64,000 bases of DNA. Origin: Oryza sativa Japonica Group (lineage: Eukaryota > Streptophyta > Magnoliopsida > Poales > Poaceae). The stretch lies in NCBI RefSeq assembly GCF_034140825.1, contig NC_089038.1, positions 25,387,501 to 25,451,500 of the forward strand. The letters are read 5' to 3'. Positions 10,989 to 21,623 of the stretch are shown here, in pieces. Each line of letters begins with the position of its first letter. Within the stretch, counting starts at the first letter, position 1. Made by a program: the position numbers and the translations under genes. Under the pieces are notes generated by a model. That model was not told where the DNA came from. It worked only from the letters and a program-made list of their open reading frames with translations, and made no database searches.

Positions 10989-11127
10989 GGCCCTGTTTAG
11001 TTCTAAAGTTTTTTTCCAAACTTTCAACTTTTCATCACATCAAACCTTCCATACACATACAATTTTTCAGTCACACCGTTCCAATTTCAACCAAACTTCT
11101 AAACTTCGGTGTGAACTAAACACAGCC
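10989..11127. mobile_element. Tourist-like MITE, 139 bp
   Basis: The ends GGCCCTGTTTAGTTC and GAACTAAACACAGCC are inverted repeats, with a 3-bp ATA duplication on both sides (10986-10988, 11128-11130). The interior carries the CTTTCAACTTTTCATCACATC motif shared with the MITEs at 35428/40609. Short size, 3-bp duplication and GGCC-type ends fit the PIF/Harbinger (Tourist) group. Confidence 0.8.
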
Positions 11128-11697
11128 ATACTTGGAAATATTTTTGCAAACATCGGAGGGTAGGCTCGAGCCTGATGAAGAATATTTGCACTTGAGCCCT
11201 TGGATCCGCCCCACGAGATAACGAATATTTGCACTTCTCTGAACCTACGCATACACCGGTCGGCACATTGATTACTGCATTGTGGCGTAGTACTTGTAGT
11301 AGTACGGTGCTAGTGGCCGTATGCAGGCTAGCAGCTAGCACTAAAGAACATGACAGCGAAAGGGCATGCGTGCACCGGCTTGGCTAGCTTGTGCCCATCC
11401 GGCACTGAAGACGATCCCCGCGCGCGCGTTACACCGAAGGGGGCTACCGACTCGGAGGCTGCCCAGCACAACAAAAGCGGGCCGTCGATCGCTGCGTTGC
11501 CTGTGACTCCGCGGACCCCGATCGACTACCCCCTGTCCTGCTGACCATCGATCGCAGAAGTGAATGCGAGGAGGAGTAACAATTAGGCAAAATCTAAACT
11601 GAGAAGCCTCTCGGTTTAGTACTAAATAGCAACGAACCAATTGTGAAAAGTACGGCTACACGTGCTGACGTGCATGCTGTTTTTCCTTTTTGACATG

Positions 11698-12436
11698 CAT
11701 GTCTTTTTCTTCCTTCTTATAAAGTTTTCTCTCAAATTACTTATCCGATCTACAATCCGATTACACCATTGTGTTCGCTACAATTAAATCTTTACAACAA
11801 GTTCTTACATGATTATATTACGATGAAAAAATATTTATATTTGTAAATTACTTTTATTATATACGTAAGTTACTTTTATCATATATATATATATATATAT
11901 ATATAAAAGTTACTTTTAGTTTTGACTAAGTTACTTCTTAGACATATAAAAGTAAATTCAATAAAGTCTAAAAGTAATTTATATATATTATAAAAGTAAC
12001 TTAAAACAAAACGGAAGTAACTTTGTCACGATATTAGAAGTATATTCGTTGTAGGGATAAAATATGACTTTTTAGTTAAGTCAATAATTTGTGTTGATTA
12101 ATTTAATTTCTAGATAGAGTCATATTTTTATCTCTACAACGGATTTATTTCAAATGACATGCCAAAGTTACCTTCGTTTTGTTCTAAGTTAATTCTATAA
12201 TATATATAAATTACTTTTAGACTTACTGAATTTACTTTTATATGTTTAAGAAGTAACTTAATAAAATTTAAAAGTAATTTAGACATATCATAAAAGTAAT
12301 TTGTGATTTTTCATCAAAATATAATCATGTGAGATCTAGTTGTAAAGATTTAATTGCAACGAACACAACGACGTAATCGGATTATAAATCGGATAAGTAA
12401 TTTAAGAGAAACTTCTCGAAGAAGGAAAAAATACAT
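11698..12436. mobile_element. Fold-back MITE of about 740 bp
   Basis: The two halves are inverted copies over nearly their whole length. Left end TTCCTTCTTATAAAGTTTTC with ATTACTTATCCGAT and TACAATCCGATTAC matches the reverse complement of 12350-12436. Near the centre (about 12045-12145) GTTGTAGGGATAAAATATGA mirrors TCATATTTTTATCTCTACAA. Repeated AAAGTAACTT/AAGTTACTTTT units fill the arms. I could not fix a target duplication, so the class (Mutator-like or fold-back) is open. Confidence 0.7.
11881..11905. repeat. (AT)n microsatellite
   Basis: About 12 uninterrupted AT units inside the left arm of the fold-back element. Confidence 0.95.
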
Positions 12437-12499
12437 AGATATTGAGTGTACTAGTAGTTTTTTTTTTAAAGAAGGGTGTCTCTTTTTATCACTATCCAG

Positions 12500-12735
12500 C
12501 TAGCACTCTCGGTGTAGTTGTGTCCTAACAATTAACAAACACCCATGCATGCATTGAATTGCAAAACGAGAGATTGACGAAGTCATCACAGACGCCTCGC
12601 TGTCGACGAGTACGTCGCCTATCACTGAAAGCACAACGCCGTTAAATGAAAATTCGCTCTCATGGGGAGTCGAACCTAGGACCTCATATGCTACTGAGGC
12701 TCTCGTAACTACTAGGTTACAGGCCCTTTCGCCAC
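12500..12735 (-). mobile_element. tRNA-derived SINE
   Basis: On the minus strand the element begins near GGCCTGTAACCTAGTAGTTA and has a B-box-like GGTTCGACTCC about 45 bases downstream, as in tRNA-derived SINEs. The following GTGATAGGCGACGTACTCGT and GACAGCGAGGCGTCTGTG are body motifs I recall from an abundant rice SINE. The 3' part is shorter than that family's usual body, so it is probably truncated. The exact subfamily is uncertain. Confidence 0.6.
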
Positions 12736-12915
12736 CCATTCTATTTATTTGAAATTAGATCATTTTCTAATATTTTTGCAAAGCGGGCGAAAAATGCCCA
12801 GACTATTCCGACGAGATTCGTAAGGTGGTGGGCTAGTCAATCTAGGTTTGAAACCTCACACTTTCTATTTATTTGATATTAGGTTTCTGTATTTTTTAAT
12901 ATTCGTGTTTTTTTA
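12736..12915 (+). mobile_element. Two p-SINE1-like 3' parts in tandem
   Basis: TTCTATTTATTTGAAATTAG (12740 onward) and TTCTATTTATTTGATATTAG (about 12863 onward) are near-identical tails about 122 bp apart, each followed by TAATATT and then GCAAAGCG. The second is preceded by a B-box-like CTAGGTTTGAAACCTCAC and ends in a T run (about 12908-12914), as p-SINE1 does. The assignment rests on remembered consensus. Confidence 0.5.
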
Positions 12916-12967
12916 ATTGCAAAGCGAGCTATCGAGAGGAGTAGAGCTTTGAAGCAACTCCACTCCG

Positions 12968-13338
12968 TCGCTGGATTTGGATTTTCATCCCTTAATGGGA
13001 CATACCCTCATTGATGGCATGCTATCTAAATAATTTTAATTTTTTTTTAAAAAATAACGACATAGATTAATACAAAATATATCATTCCACAAACATGCAT
13101 GATCAAATTAAACTTCTATAAGTTGCAACAAAATAACAAATTAAACTGAAAATAGTTATCGTACATTCGCAACTATATTGGTTATTTTTTTACAACTTGT
13201 AAAAGTTTAATTTAAACTTGTATGCTAGTGGAGTGATATATTTCATATTAATCTATGTTGTTTTTTTATATATAATTTTGATAGCTATTTATATGGCATG
13301 TACGAAATGAGGGGATATCCCCTCGAGGATGAAATCAC
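12968..13338. mobile_element. Fold-back MITE, about 370 bp
   Basis: The left end ATTTTCATCCCTTAATGGG plus ACATACCCTCATT matches the reverse complement of AATGAGGGGATATCCC plus TCGAGGATGAAAT at the right. Inner arms also pair (AATTAAACTTCTATAAGTTG with CAACTTGTAAAAGTTTAATT). It contains no coding sequence and no clear target duplication. Confidence 0.65.
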
Positions 13339-13845
13339 TTTCCCCTCCGTCGCCGGCAGATAACTCGCTCGCTCTGTGCCTCCGGTGAATTCACGCTCGC
13401 TCTCGCTGCTGGATTCTTTGGGGTCGCAGCAATCTAGCGAGACGAGAGACTCTGCCTTTCTGTGTGTCGCGTGAGTATGGCCTATGGGGCGAAGGAAGAT
13501 GCGATGCTCTGAGGCGCGCCGCTGATACGCGGTACGTACAGCCCTGGCGGCTAAGCTAGCGAGGAGTAGCATCGTAGAGACCAACAACCATGCCTGCCAC
13601 TAGTGGCACTTGTATCACTGGACAACCAACGTGCGTGCAGTTGCCGTTATGTACTTGTACAGAGTCGTCACAGCCACACCGCAAGTTTATTCCTTTTTTG
13701 TAAAAAAAAATAAATCGGCAGAAGAATTTCTAATTACATTTCATATAAGCATAAGTAAAAATCCAAACGGATCACAAATAAAAGAAAAAAAAAAGCAAAC
13801 TCTCTCTAGGAAGAGACTCGCCAAACATCTCAACAGTGATTAGAG

Positions 13846-13975
13846 AGATATTTAACTATTTGTCACTCTTACCCACGGATTTTAACAATTTATCACTAAA
13901 GCTTACTGTCATCGTCATATGAGTGACAAATTATTTTACTTCAAATCTAAAAATGGCAAATAGTTAAATGCCTGG
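13846..13975. mobile_element. Small MITE, about 130 bp
   Basis: ATTTAACTATTTGTCACTC at the left pairs with AATGGCAAATAGTTAAATG at the right, with shorter internal inverted pairs (TTTATCACT / GAGTGACAAATTA). Family not recognised. Confidence 0.5.
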
Positions 13976-14040
13976 AACCACCACAAGCCACTCGATCAGC
14001 CACTGCAAGCTTTAAGCTCGATCCCCTAAACCGATATAAG

Positions 14041-14275
14041 AGCAGGTACAATAGAAGGCTATAAGCCAGCTGCAAACATATTTTAAGGAGATAAATGAGA
14101 AGAGAGAAAGACAACATGCTACAGATTTATAGTTAGCTGTAGCACGGACTCCAAGACACATTGTGTGTATGACAGATGAGACCAGGTATTAATAGTGTAG
14201 TATGTAATTATTGTATAAATAAGCTATTAGATTAGCTATAAATAAATTAAAGTAGTAGTTGGCTATACTATTAAA
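14041..14275. mobile_element. Truncated MITE related to the one at 34711
   Basis: It begins AAGAGCAGGTACAATAGAAG followed by GCTATAAGCC, and near 14260 carries TTGGCTATACTATTAAAA, an inverted match to the inner part of the left end. The terminal CTTGCTCTTA seen in the related copy is missing on the right, so that end is probably lost. Confidence 0.5.
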
Positions 14276-14431
14276 ACAAGGTCCTACCGCGCTGTGCCTA
14301 GATCGGCTAGAGCCGTTAGCCTCTCATGTGAATACCACGCACCCGCATTCGTAGTCGATCCGTACCTGAGATATCGGATCGATCGCCGCGCGCGTCGACG
14401 TCGCAAACAACAGAGACGACGTGCGTACTAG

Positions 14432-14457
14432 CCCCCCCACCCCCCCCCCCCCCCCCC
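14432..14457. repeat. Poly(C) tract
   Basis: A run of C interrupted by a single A (C7, A, C18). Confidence 0.95.
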
Positions 14458-14830
14458 AGTCCTCTTGTTGTACAGAACCCAAGCTGAAGCCGGAATTGAA
14501 GAAGCCCCATCATGGCCGATCACGACGCGACCCAAGGCGGCCATCGTTGCTGCATGGCACAAGCTAGCTCCGGATCGCCCGCTGCGGACTGCGGAGGGAA
14601 ACACATGCATGCGTCGTCGCCATCATCTCGATCGATCGTCACATGCATCGTAGTATTGAGTATATTGACCTACCCCCCCTCATCAGCTCGATCGATCGCT
14701 ACAGCTGCAGCGTCTCATCATAAAGTCGTGTTGTTTCATCCTTTCGGGCATCGTCCTCCTCGCCACGGACTCCCACCATTTTGCACTCTCTCCATTAATT
14801 GCGACCACCCGCTCTCTCCACATACACAGT

Positions 14831-14831
<1 letters not shown>

Positions 14832-14875
<44 letters not shown>
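14832..14875. repeat. (CA)n microsatellite
   Basis: About 21 uninterrupted CA units, 145 bp upstream of the small ORF at 15020. Confidence 0.95.
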
Positions 14876-14876
<1 letters not shown>

Positions 14877-14930
14877 TTCGGTCTTCACAGTTCACAGCAC
14901 TAAGCTATGTGCTCATGCCCCCTTTTCTGC

Positions 14931-14937
14931 TATAAAA
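14931..14937 (+). promoter_or_regulatory. TATA box upstream of the small ORF
   Basis: TATAAAA in the context GCTATAAAAAGG, 83 bp before the ATG at 15020. Confidence 0.5.
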
Positions 14938-15019
14938 AGGTCTCGTCCATGGCCTTCTTCTCCACAGAGCTACTCACAATATCTCATCACACATTTGCGC
15001 CCTAGCTAGCTAGTTTGCA

Positions 15020-15202
15020 ATGGAGAGCATCGCCATTGCTGTTGTCCCAGCTGGCTCCCAGGCTGGTTCGTCTTGGCTGATGATGATGAGGAGGATGATG
15101 TCCTCCTCCATGGTCGGGCTGCTTGTGAGCTCGCTGGAGAAGAAGAAGAAGAAGAAGACGCCCAAGCCTATGGTGCGTTGCCACGACGCGTCGTGCTGCT
15201 GA
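15020..15202 (+). CDS. Small orphan protein, 60 residues
   Basis: ATG at 15020, stop TGA at 15200-15202, context TTGCAATGG. The product has a hydrophobic N-terminal half rich in Ala, Ser and Met (MESIAIAVVPAGSQ, then WLMMMRRMMSSS), six consecutive lysines at about residues 42-47, and a Cys-rich tail RCHDASCC. A TATA box lies at 14931. I recognise no family. The promoter arrangement argues for transcription, but the coding status is unproven; it could be an RNA gene or the leader of a longer transcript. Confidence 0.4.
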   Translation: MESIAIAVVPAGSQAGSSWLMMMRRMMSSSMVGLLVSSLEKKKKKKTPKPMVRCHDASCC

Positions 15203-16629
15203 TCTTGGCGATGGCTCTATCCTCCCTGAGCTCCCTTTCTTTCCACACGCCCCCCGGCCGCCTGCTGTAGTGCTGTACCTTCGCCGACCACGGCGTCGAT
15301 CCTTGGAGCAACTCTCCCTATGGTCCAAGGAGCGCCTCTTCTTGACCTTGCAAGACTTTCGCTTGCAAGGCGCTTCCCTGCATATTGTCCGTGCCATGCT
15401 CATCTCTACCACCCATCTCCTCTCTGCCATTTCTGTCTATCCCTCCTGAGCTTTGTGGTTCCGAACGATCGAGTTGTTTTTTTTATGCGTGATGAAGGTG
15501 TGTGATCTTGCTTTGATGTAGGTTAATTACGTGTTTGTAATGTGTGCTGAAGGGCTTTCTTCATTGTATCGTTGAAACTTCCAAACTTGGTCTCTTTAAT
15601 TTCGTTAGTACTTAACAATATGCACGTTCGCTGCTTCACTAATACTCTGTGGGGTTTAAGAATACGATGATAAACTTACCTTCGGCAGAAACAAACGCCT
15701 TCAGAGATGAAAACGTCCGTCTTGCATTCATGGTAGCTGCATGCAGTTATTTTGCGAGACAGGACGGATGTAGGACGATTAGCATATAAAGTACACCAAA
15801 CCATCAAAACCCTCTCATAAAAGCCATCACGATCTTTGTTGGGCATATTTGTATGTGCATGTGTGTACAGCGGCGATCTTAATATGTCCTGTACCATCTG
15901 ACTGAATCCTGCATAGGTTTCAACCCTCAAAGCAACAAAGTGTCCACCAACCAACAGTGCCATGGCCACAACCATTCGGAATAAACACTGGCCAGGCCAT
16001 TCAGAACTCACATTAACTACGCTACGATATGTATGCAGTCTACTTTTCAGTTCGCGTCATTCATGATTTGCTGAACCCACATGCAAAGTTATGTTCGTAC
16101 GACATAAACTAGTTTGACCCGATTGGACCGACATTAAATCAACTCATGCTTTCACCAAATCAAGTGCAACTGTGCAAGAGGTTGATATCTATCTGATGAA
16201 TATAACCTGAGCCTCAAGTCAAGTGGGCATTCATCGTACAAGAAGTTGGCGTTTGGCAATTCTATGTAGATTACATTCTTTCCATGCCATTACTTCCATT
16301 GTTTGATTAATCCCTTTAACTTTATCCATTTCAGCATTGAAGCGTCAAACTGAGAAATACTCTAACTACAGGCCATGACAGAAAATTGGGCAGTGAACAA
16401 TGAAGTATCAAAATGCTTATATTTGAATAAAATCATGTGAATAAACAGATCTGTGAAACATCATGTCAAGCAACCATGCTAAATTATTAGTGCAACACAT
16501 ATAAAAGGATCTCTTGCTTTGCAACACAAGCTTGAAGAACAAAAGCAGCAGCATAAATTCAAACCAGATGATAGCAGTGACACCGACGAGGGCAGTGGAC
16601 TGATCTGAGAAGACTCTCAAACAGGAGAT
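15203..16629. other. Spacer between the small ORF and COX6b
   Basis: The portion near 16629 holds the COX6b 3' UTR (minus strand). I can support no other gene or repeat. Confidence 0.4.
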
Positions 16630-18881
16630 TTAGAGTGGTCCTGCAAATGTCCCATTCTCCCTCTGTTCATTCCACTTCTCAACCTGAGACAGGAAAAGCT
16701 AATGATGACCAAGGAAAAAAAAACTAAACTGTGGTTCTTTTAACAGCTAAAGTTCCTAGTCATGCACCACAGTAATAACTTGTAAAACACACACACACAC
16801 ACAGAGGGCGAGAGAATGCGGTACAGTTAAGAACTAACAGACAATAAAAAAATGCAGAGAAATGAAATCAAAGGTATAACATTAGTTGAACAATTGAAAG
16901 CCAGAGCACATGAAACAGCCAGCTGAAAAATAAGGTTTTAAAGCACATGTGAACCTACATAAATGGGTCATCACATAACAGTCGTTCACAAACTGAGTAA
17001 ATCTCCACCATATTCTATAGTTCGTTTATCAGATAAATAATTTTGCACAAGCCACTTCGTTCACAAGAATCAGGTCATCTTTATTAAATCCTAATGATTC
17101 TACATTGGCAGATATGTTTTTCACTCAAAGATTTAGTTTGCACTTGCTACTCTGTTGGACAGGTTAGCATCACCACTGAAGCATCAAACTGACAGAAAAT
17201 AATTAAATATCAATATGTATAACCAAATATACCGAAGGGAATGTGCTGTTTTCTACTTCTGACCAGTGATGTGATATGTGGCAAAACAACTAATTTTATG
17301 GACTGGTATTTACAAAAACAATAGCTTTTAAAGTCCAGAAGCAAAGTTTCAGATTTAGATTCAGCAATTCAGGTAACACATTAGCCCATTTCGGCAAGTT
17401 CTACTGCTATTGAACTGAAAAACAAGATTGCCCCGTTTATATTCAAGATATCAGCTATAATTCTTTTACTGTTAAAATAATAAAATATAATTGTGGTGCC
17501 AGTTAAGGACAGCAAAAGCACTCACCCATTCTGCTGGGCAGAGAGACCGGTAGTACTTGGCAAATTTCTCACAGTCAGCAGTTGCTTCCCCTTTGGCATT
17601 CACACACCTGATTTCATAAAAAGTTTAACTAGTAAATAAATTTACTGGCATATTTTGTGCATGAAAAGTAATTGCAACTGATATACCTGTGGTACTCAAT
17701 ATAGCGTGTGAAACAATGCCTGGTTTGGTTTGTTGTAGGAAAGCGGAAATCAGCAGGTGCTGTTTTTATCTCAATCTGGTGAATAGAAATAATATGAGCT
17801 GCATTGAGTGCAAGGAAATAGGAAAAAAAATACCAAGCTGATGTGAAGGTCTTGGGAATCAATGTATCATGGGATTCAGAATAGAAAAATGAAAAAGGGA
17901 TCAATCAGAGAATCACTACGATGGTAAAATTTTGAATGAATGGACAAGGATAGGTGCTTTCTTTGACTACTTCACTTGCCATACGCACTGCAAACCCAAG
18001 TCACTTACATACACACTGCAAGCCCACGTGTAACATCATTTTGGCAAGAGGTGGGAAACGCTAAGCCGGTTTTCCCCTTGATTGAGGATAAGTTGAGGAA
18101 TTCCAGCAGATGGTCAGCCCTCAACTCGATAATTGCATGTAGCTTTGCCTAATTCCCCAACAGATAGCTAAAGCAACCACTCTACGTCTCTACCCATCTT
18201 TCATACTCTCTCAAGCTGTTTAGCATATCGACTTATATCAGTCACATGGATCATGCAGTACGATTAAGCCATACAGGTTGCCATTCTAAAATGAAACATC
18301 CAAAGATATTATTCAGTAATGCCACAATCATTCTTCAGAAACATCACAACCAAAAATGGACCAATCTCCCCCGCCCCCGAAATGAAGTATGAAATGCTAA
18401 CCATATAACCAACAGAAGAACCTAATCCACAAAATCATCCCTGACGATGGACTAGTAAGCATCACACAACGAAAAAATTGTTGGAAATTCATAGCGTGAT
18501 CCTTATAGTGATCTAGCCCGCTCTACCCATCAAAATCCCGTAATCTTAGAACGTATAGACACTCAGATCAGACAGAAGGATCGGGAAAATAAGACCAAAA
18601 CACTGGATCGAGCGGGCACCAGAAACAGCCATCTAACACGGGCAGAAACAGGAGAACCTAAGTGCTCGTCAGAACCCAATACGCCCGCCACGAACTCAGC
18701 ACCAGGCGCGGACATCGAGGTGCCATCCACACCGAAGAGATCCACACGAAAGCAACCAAACTCTGACCGCGCGATCGACGGATTCAAATCGAACCAAGGC
18801 ACGTCACGGGCAGAACAGATCAGAACCCCCAACACACGGCATGATCTGATCGGGAGAGAGGGGATCCCTCACCTCGGCCAT
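16630..18881 (-). CDS. COX6B: Cytochrome c oxidase subunit 6b (short form)
   Basis: COX6b is a small intermembrane-space subunit of respiratory complex IV that sits over the Cu-A site and helps hold the dimer together. Four exons on the minus strand join in frame: 18873-18881 (only Met-Ala-Glu), 17687-17775, 17526-17607 and 16630-16683, giving 77 residues. The core APADFRFPTTNQTRHCFTRY is diagnostic. The twin cysteine pairs C24-x9-C34 and C45-x10-C56 form the CHCH fold, oxidised by the Mia40 import pathway. The tail reads WNEQRENGTFAGPL. There is no N-terminal extension, as in the short plant COX6b isoforms. Intron 1 is about 1.1 kb and separates a nine-base coding exon from the rest; all introns are GT-AG. 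Confidence 0.93.
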
Positions 18882-19043
18882 CTCGTGGCGTCGGAGACTG
18901 GGGACCGGAGGCGAGGATGAGGGGGGTTGGAATCGCGGCGTCACGGAGCGGAGGACCGAGCCGAGAGGAAGGGGGAGAACGACGACGACGACGACGTGGT
19001 AGAGCGTGGGCCTGGTCAAAGGCGGAGGCTTAATATTCGGATC

Positions 19044-19127
19044 TGGGCCGTTGATTTTTTTTGAGCCCACAAACCAGACGAGCGATCGTGGCACTGGCCT
19101 GTAATGTTGTGGGCCGGAAAAGGCCCA
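19044..19127 (-). promoter_or_regulatory. Site II motif cluster upstream of COX6b
   Basis: TGGGCC occurs at 19044-19049 and 19110-19115, and GGCCCA at 19122-19127, 160-250 bp upstream of the COX6b ATG. Site II elements are the standard promoter feature of plant genes for respiratory-chain subunits, so the arrangement fits the gene. Confidence 0.65.
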
Positions 19128-19147
19128 ACTCGGTGATACAAATTATA

Positions 19148-19370
19148 GGCCTGTTCAGTTCAATGCCAAAACCAACCATATCGAAGTTTGGCACCTTCTC
19201 ATCACAAACCTTTTCAATCCCTACCAACATTTTCACAAAACTATATCAAAATTTAGCAAGGTGTCAAACTAAACACCGCTTTCACATCTTCATTTAACCA
19301 AAATTTTAGCTTTATCAGTTTTTGGCTTACCAACAAATGGTAAGTTTTTTTTTAATGAACCGAAGAGGCC
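19148..19370. mobile_element. Tourist-like MITE, 223 bp
   Basis: The ends GGCCTGTTCAGTTC and GAACCGAAGAGGCC are inverted repeats with two mismatches. The interior has the inverted-type AAATTTAGC/GCTTTATC pattern common to rice Tourist elements. It lies immediately upstream of the COX6b site II cluster. I could not confirm a 3-bp duplication. Confidence 0.65.
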
Positions 19371-20918
19371 CTATCTCGCTCTCTTTATTTTTTCAGAAAA
19401 AAAAAGATTGCAAGTACAATTAAGTGGTGGCTACTCTGATGCGGCCAAACATTGCGTTGGGTTCGTGCATCGCATGTCCGAGAAATCAAAATCACGCAGC
19501 CGGATCGATCCGAATCTGTTCGACGCAGGCTCGGCAGAAATCCGGCGTGGGCGCTGCAAATCTGCAATGGGAAAGCGACGGCGCAACCTAAATCGCTTGT
19601 TTGTTCTGTTCACAGGTGACGGATCCGAATCCTAAGAGCCATTCGGATGTTTGGATTGGACCGTCGTCTTCTTGATAAGCTTTACCCTGTCGATCGATCA
19701 GCCTGTGGCCTGCCATCCAATCGCCGAGGCCATCGTCTTTATCTGATTTTTCATTCTAACGAAGTATATATAGACGGTAGTGCCACAGCTGTTATTTGTG
19801 AAGTGAGAACTCTTCCCCAAGTCATGATCAACCCTGAATGATTTGTTCCTGTCAAAAGAAGAAAACTCTGAAGAAATTGTGTTATCCTTTTGTAATTGTC
19901 GGGGTCAGGGCTTTATCGTGCAGTCAGGAAACGGAAGAAGGATTAGCTCATCTCGGTTGAACTGACCGGTGGTGTGTGTAAGCTGATACTAGATCACACC
20001 GTCACAACCACTCAACATCCTTACTTCCGTGACTTAGGTAATCTATGAAAGCGAGACAAACTTAATACTTATCATGTCACTTACCTATCCCTGAAACTAG
20101 CTGTCAGGTTCCAGGAAAGCATATACTTTCCTCAAGTCAAAAAGGAGCACATGCTTTCTTCTTTCTTCCACCCGTTCTGTCCGGATCTCCAACCTATGAA
20201 GGAACTGCGTGAATGCACCTGGTGTTTAAACAGGTAGCAAAAACATTCAACTCATTTAAAAGTTCAAGGAAATCACCTCAAATCGGTGTGTATCCAGAGC
20301 TGTATCCGCGCGAAACAAAGGAAAAACAAAGACTGTTCAACTTTGAAATTCCAGAGTCGACTAAAACAGTTGACATCCTAAAAAAACAGTATTAGAAGAA
20401 AACATCAGAACAGGCCATCATCCCTTCACTTGTCAGGCGAGCAGATAAGAGATAGTATTATGCAGTTTAGAGTACTATAGTAAATACAGTAGCCTTACTT
20501 TAGGCGGCTAATCCCGTCAAACCTGACCAAACCCGTGCAACGAATTCCTCCGTGCTTTGTATCTGTATTCTTGTCTGTTCATCGCAAATCTGCTCGTTCA
20601 AACTTCAAAAGGCCAGCCAGGCAGCAGTAGCCAGTGGACATAAAAGCTCAGGGATTTTTTTAGTGTATCTTTGGATGGATATGGACCGTTGAGGAGATGA
20701 GATCTAAGGGTGGAAATTTGTTGCTACTACACCTAGTACAGGGGAGTAGTGTAGTAGAAGGGTAATTTTGGAAAAAAATATTGTGGCATTCTTGTAATTC
20801 AACACTAAGAGAGGGTGTAATCCGTAATTGCACACGTGAGGAAAGGCCGGCGGCGGCGACCAGATCGTTATTTTTTTTTATCTTCGACCAGATCGCTACT
20901 GATTAATTACCAGCGTTC
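19371..20918. other. Intergenic spacer
   Basis: No gene or well-defined repeat is supported. Confidence 0.4.
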
Positions 20919-21062
20919 GTGTGAACAATAATTTCATGGATTAGTTAGCTCCTGGACATTGCTGAACTACAAACAGTGTTGAGATCAACAGTGTGAACAA
21001 TAATTTCATGGATTAGTTAGCTCCTGGACATTGCTGAACTACAAACAATGTTGAGATCAACA
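20919..21062. repeat. Perfect-period tandem duplication, 2 x 72 bp
   Basis: The unit starting GTGTGAACAATAATTTCATG occurs at 20919 and again at 20991 with a single difference (CAGTGTTG versus CAATGTTG). It has no coding potential. Confidence 0.95.
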
Positions 21063-21623
21063 GAGCATTAGTTCCAGGCCGTATCATTGTTTCTTGCCGC
21101 GGTTTTTTTCTTCTCTTAATTTCGCATGAAGATGTGCATTTCCCAGTTTCATGAAACAGACAAACAAAAGTTAAAAGTTTACAGTTTTATTCCCAGTCCA
21201 TCTGAAATGAATGGCCAAAGCTCCTGCCATCCGTTTCGGTAAAAAAAAATGTCAGCGCAAAAGTTAGTGAAATGCATATTAGATTCTGTTTTTAGAAGAG
21301 AATTCAGAGCACTGAAATTCAATTTCCATGGGTTTTGAAAATACAGGGCAATGAACTGAAGGGGGAAAAATTATAAGCTAGCAGTGCAATATCCAGTACT
21401 GTCAGAATTGTGATCTTATTACATTTAAACTACCTTACCCTTTTATTTCTTCTACGGTTAAATTTGAGGGTACAAAAATCTCAAGGTGTAATCATGAAGA
21501 ACAAAATATGAGCCACCAATGCAATTTTCAGTACGACTACTTTCATGCACTTCCATGCCTTCTGTAATACTGAAAATCTGAATCACAGAAACTGCAACGA
21601 ATTCGAAACCAAAGCAAAACACT

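Noticed and set aside
12640-12720. tRNA-like sequence with A- and B-box motifs
   Set aside because: It does not fold into a full cloverleaf by eye and continues into a SINE body, so it is not a functional tRNA gene.
13285-13587. Minus-strand 100-codon frame
   Set aside because: It overlaps the end of a fold-back MITE and has no protein-like features.
15676-16011. Minus-strand frame of 111 codons beginning GTGAGTTC
   Set aside because: It starts at a non-ATG codon that looks like a splice donor, has no recognisable domain, and lies in spacer DNA.
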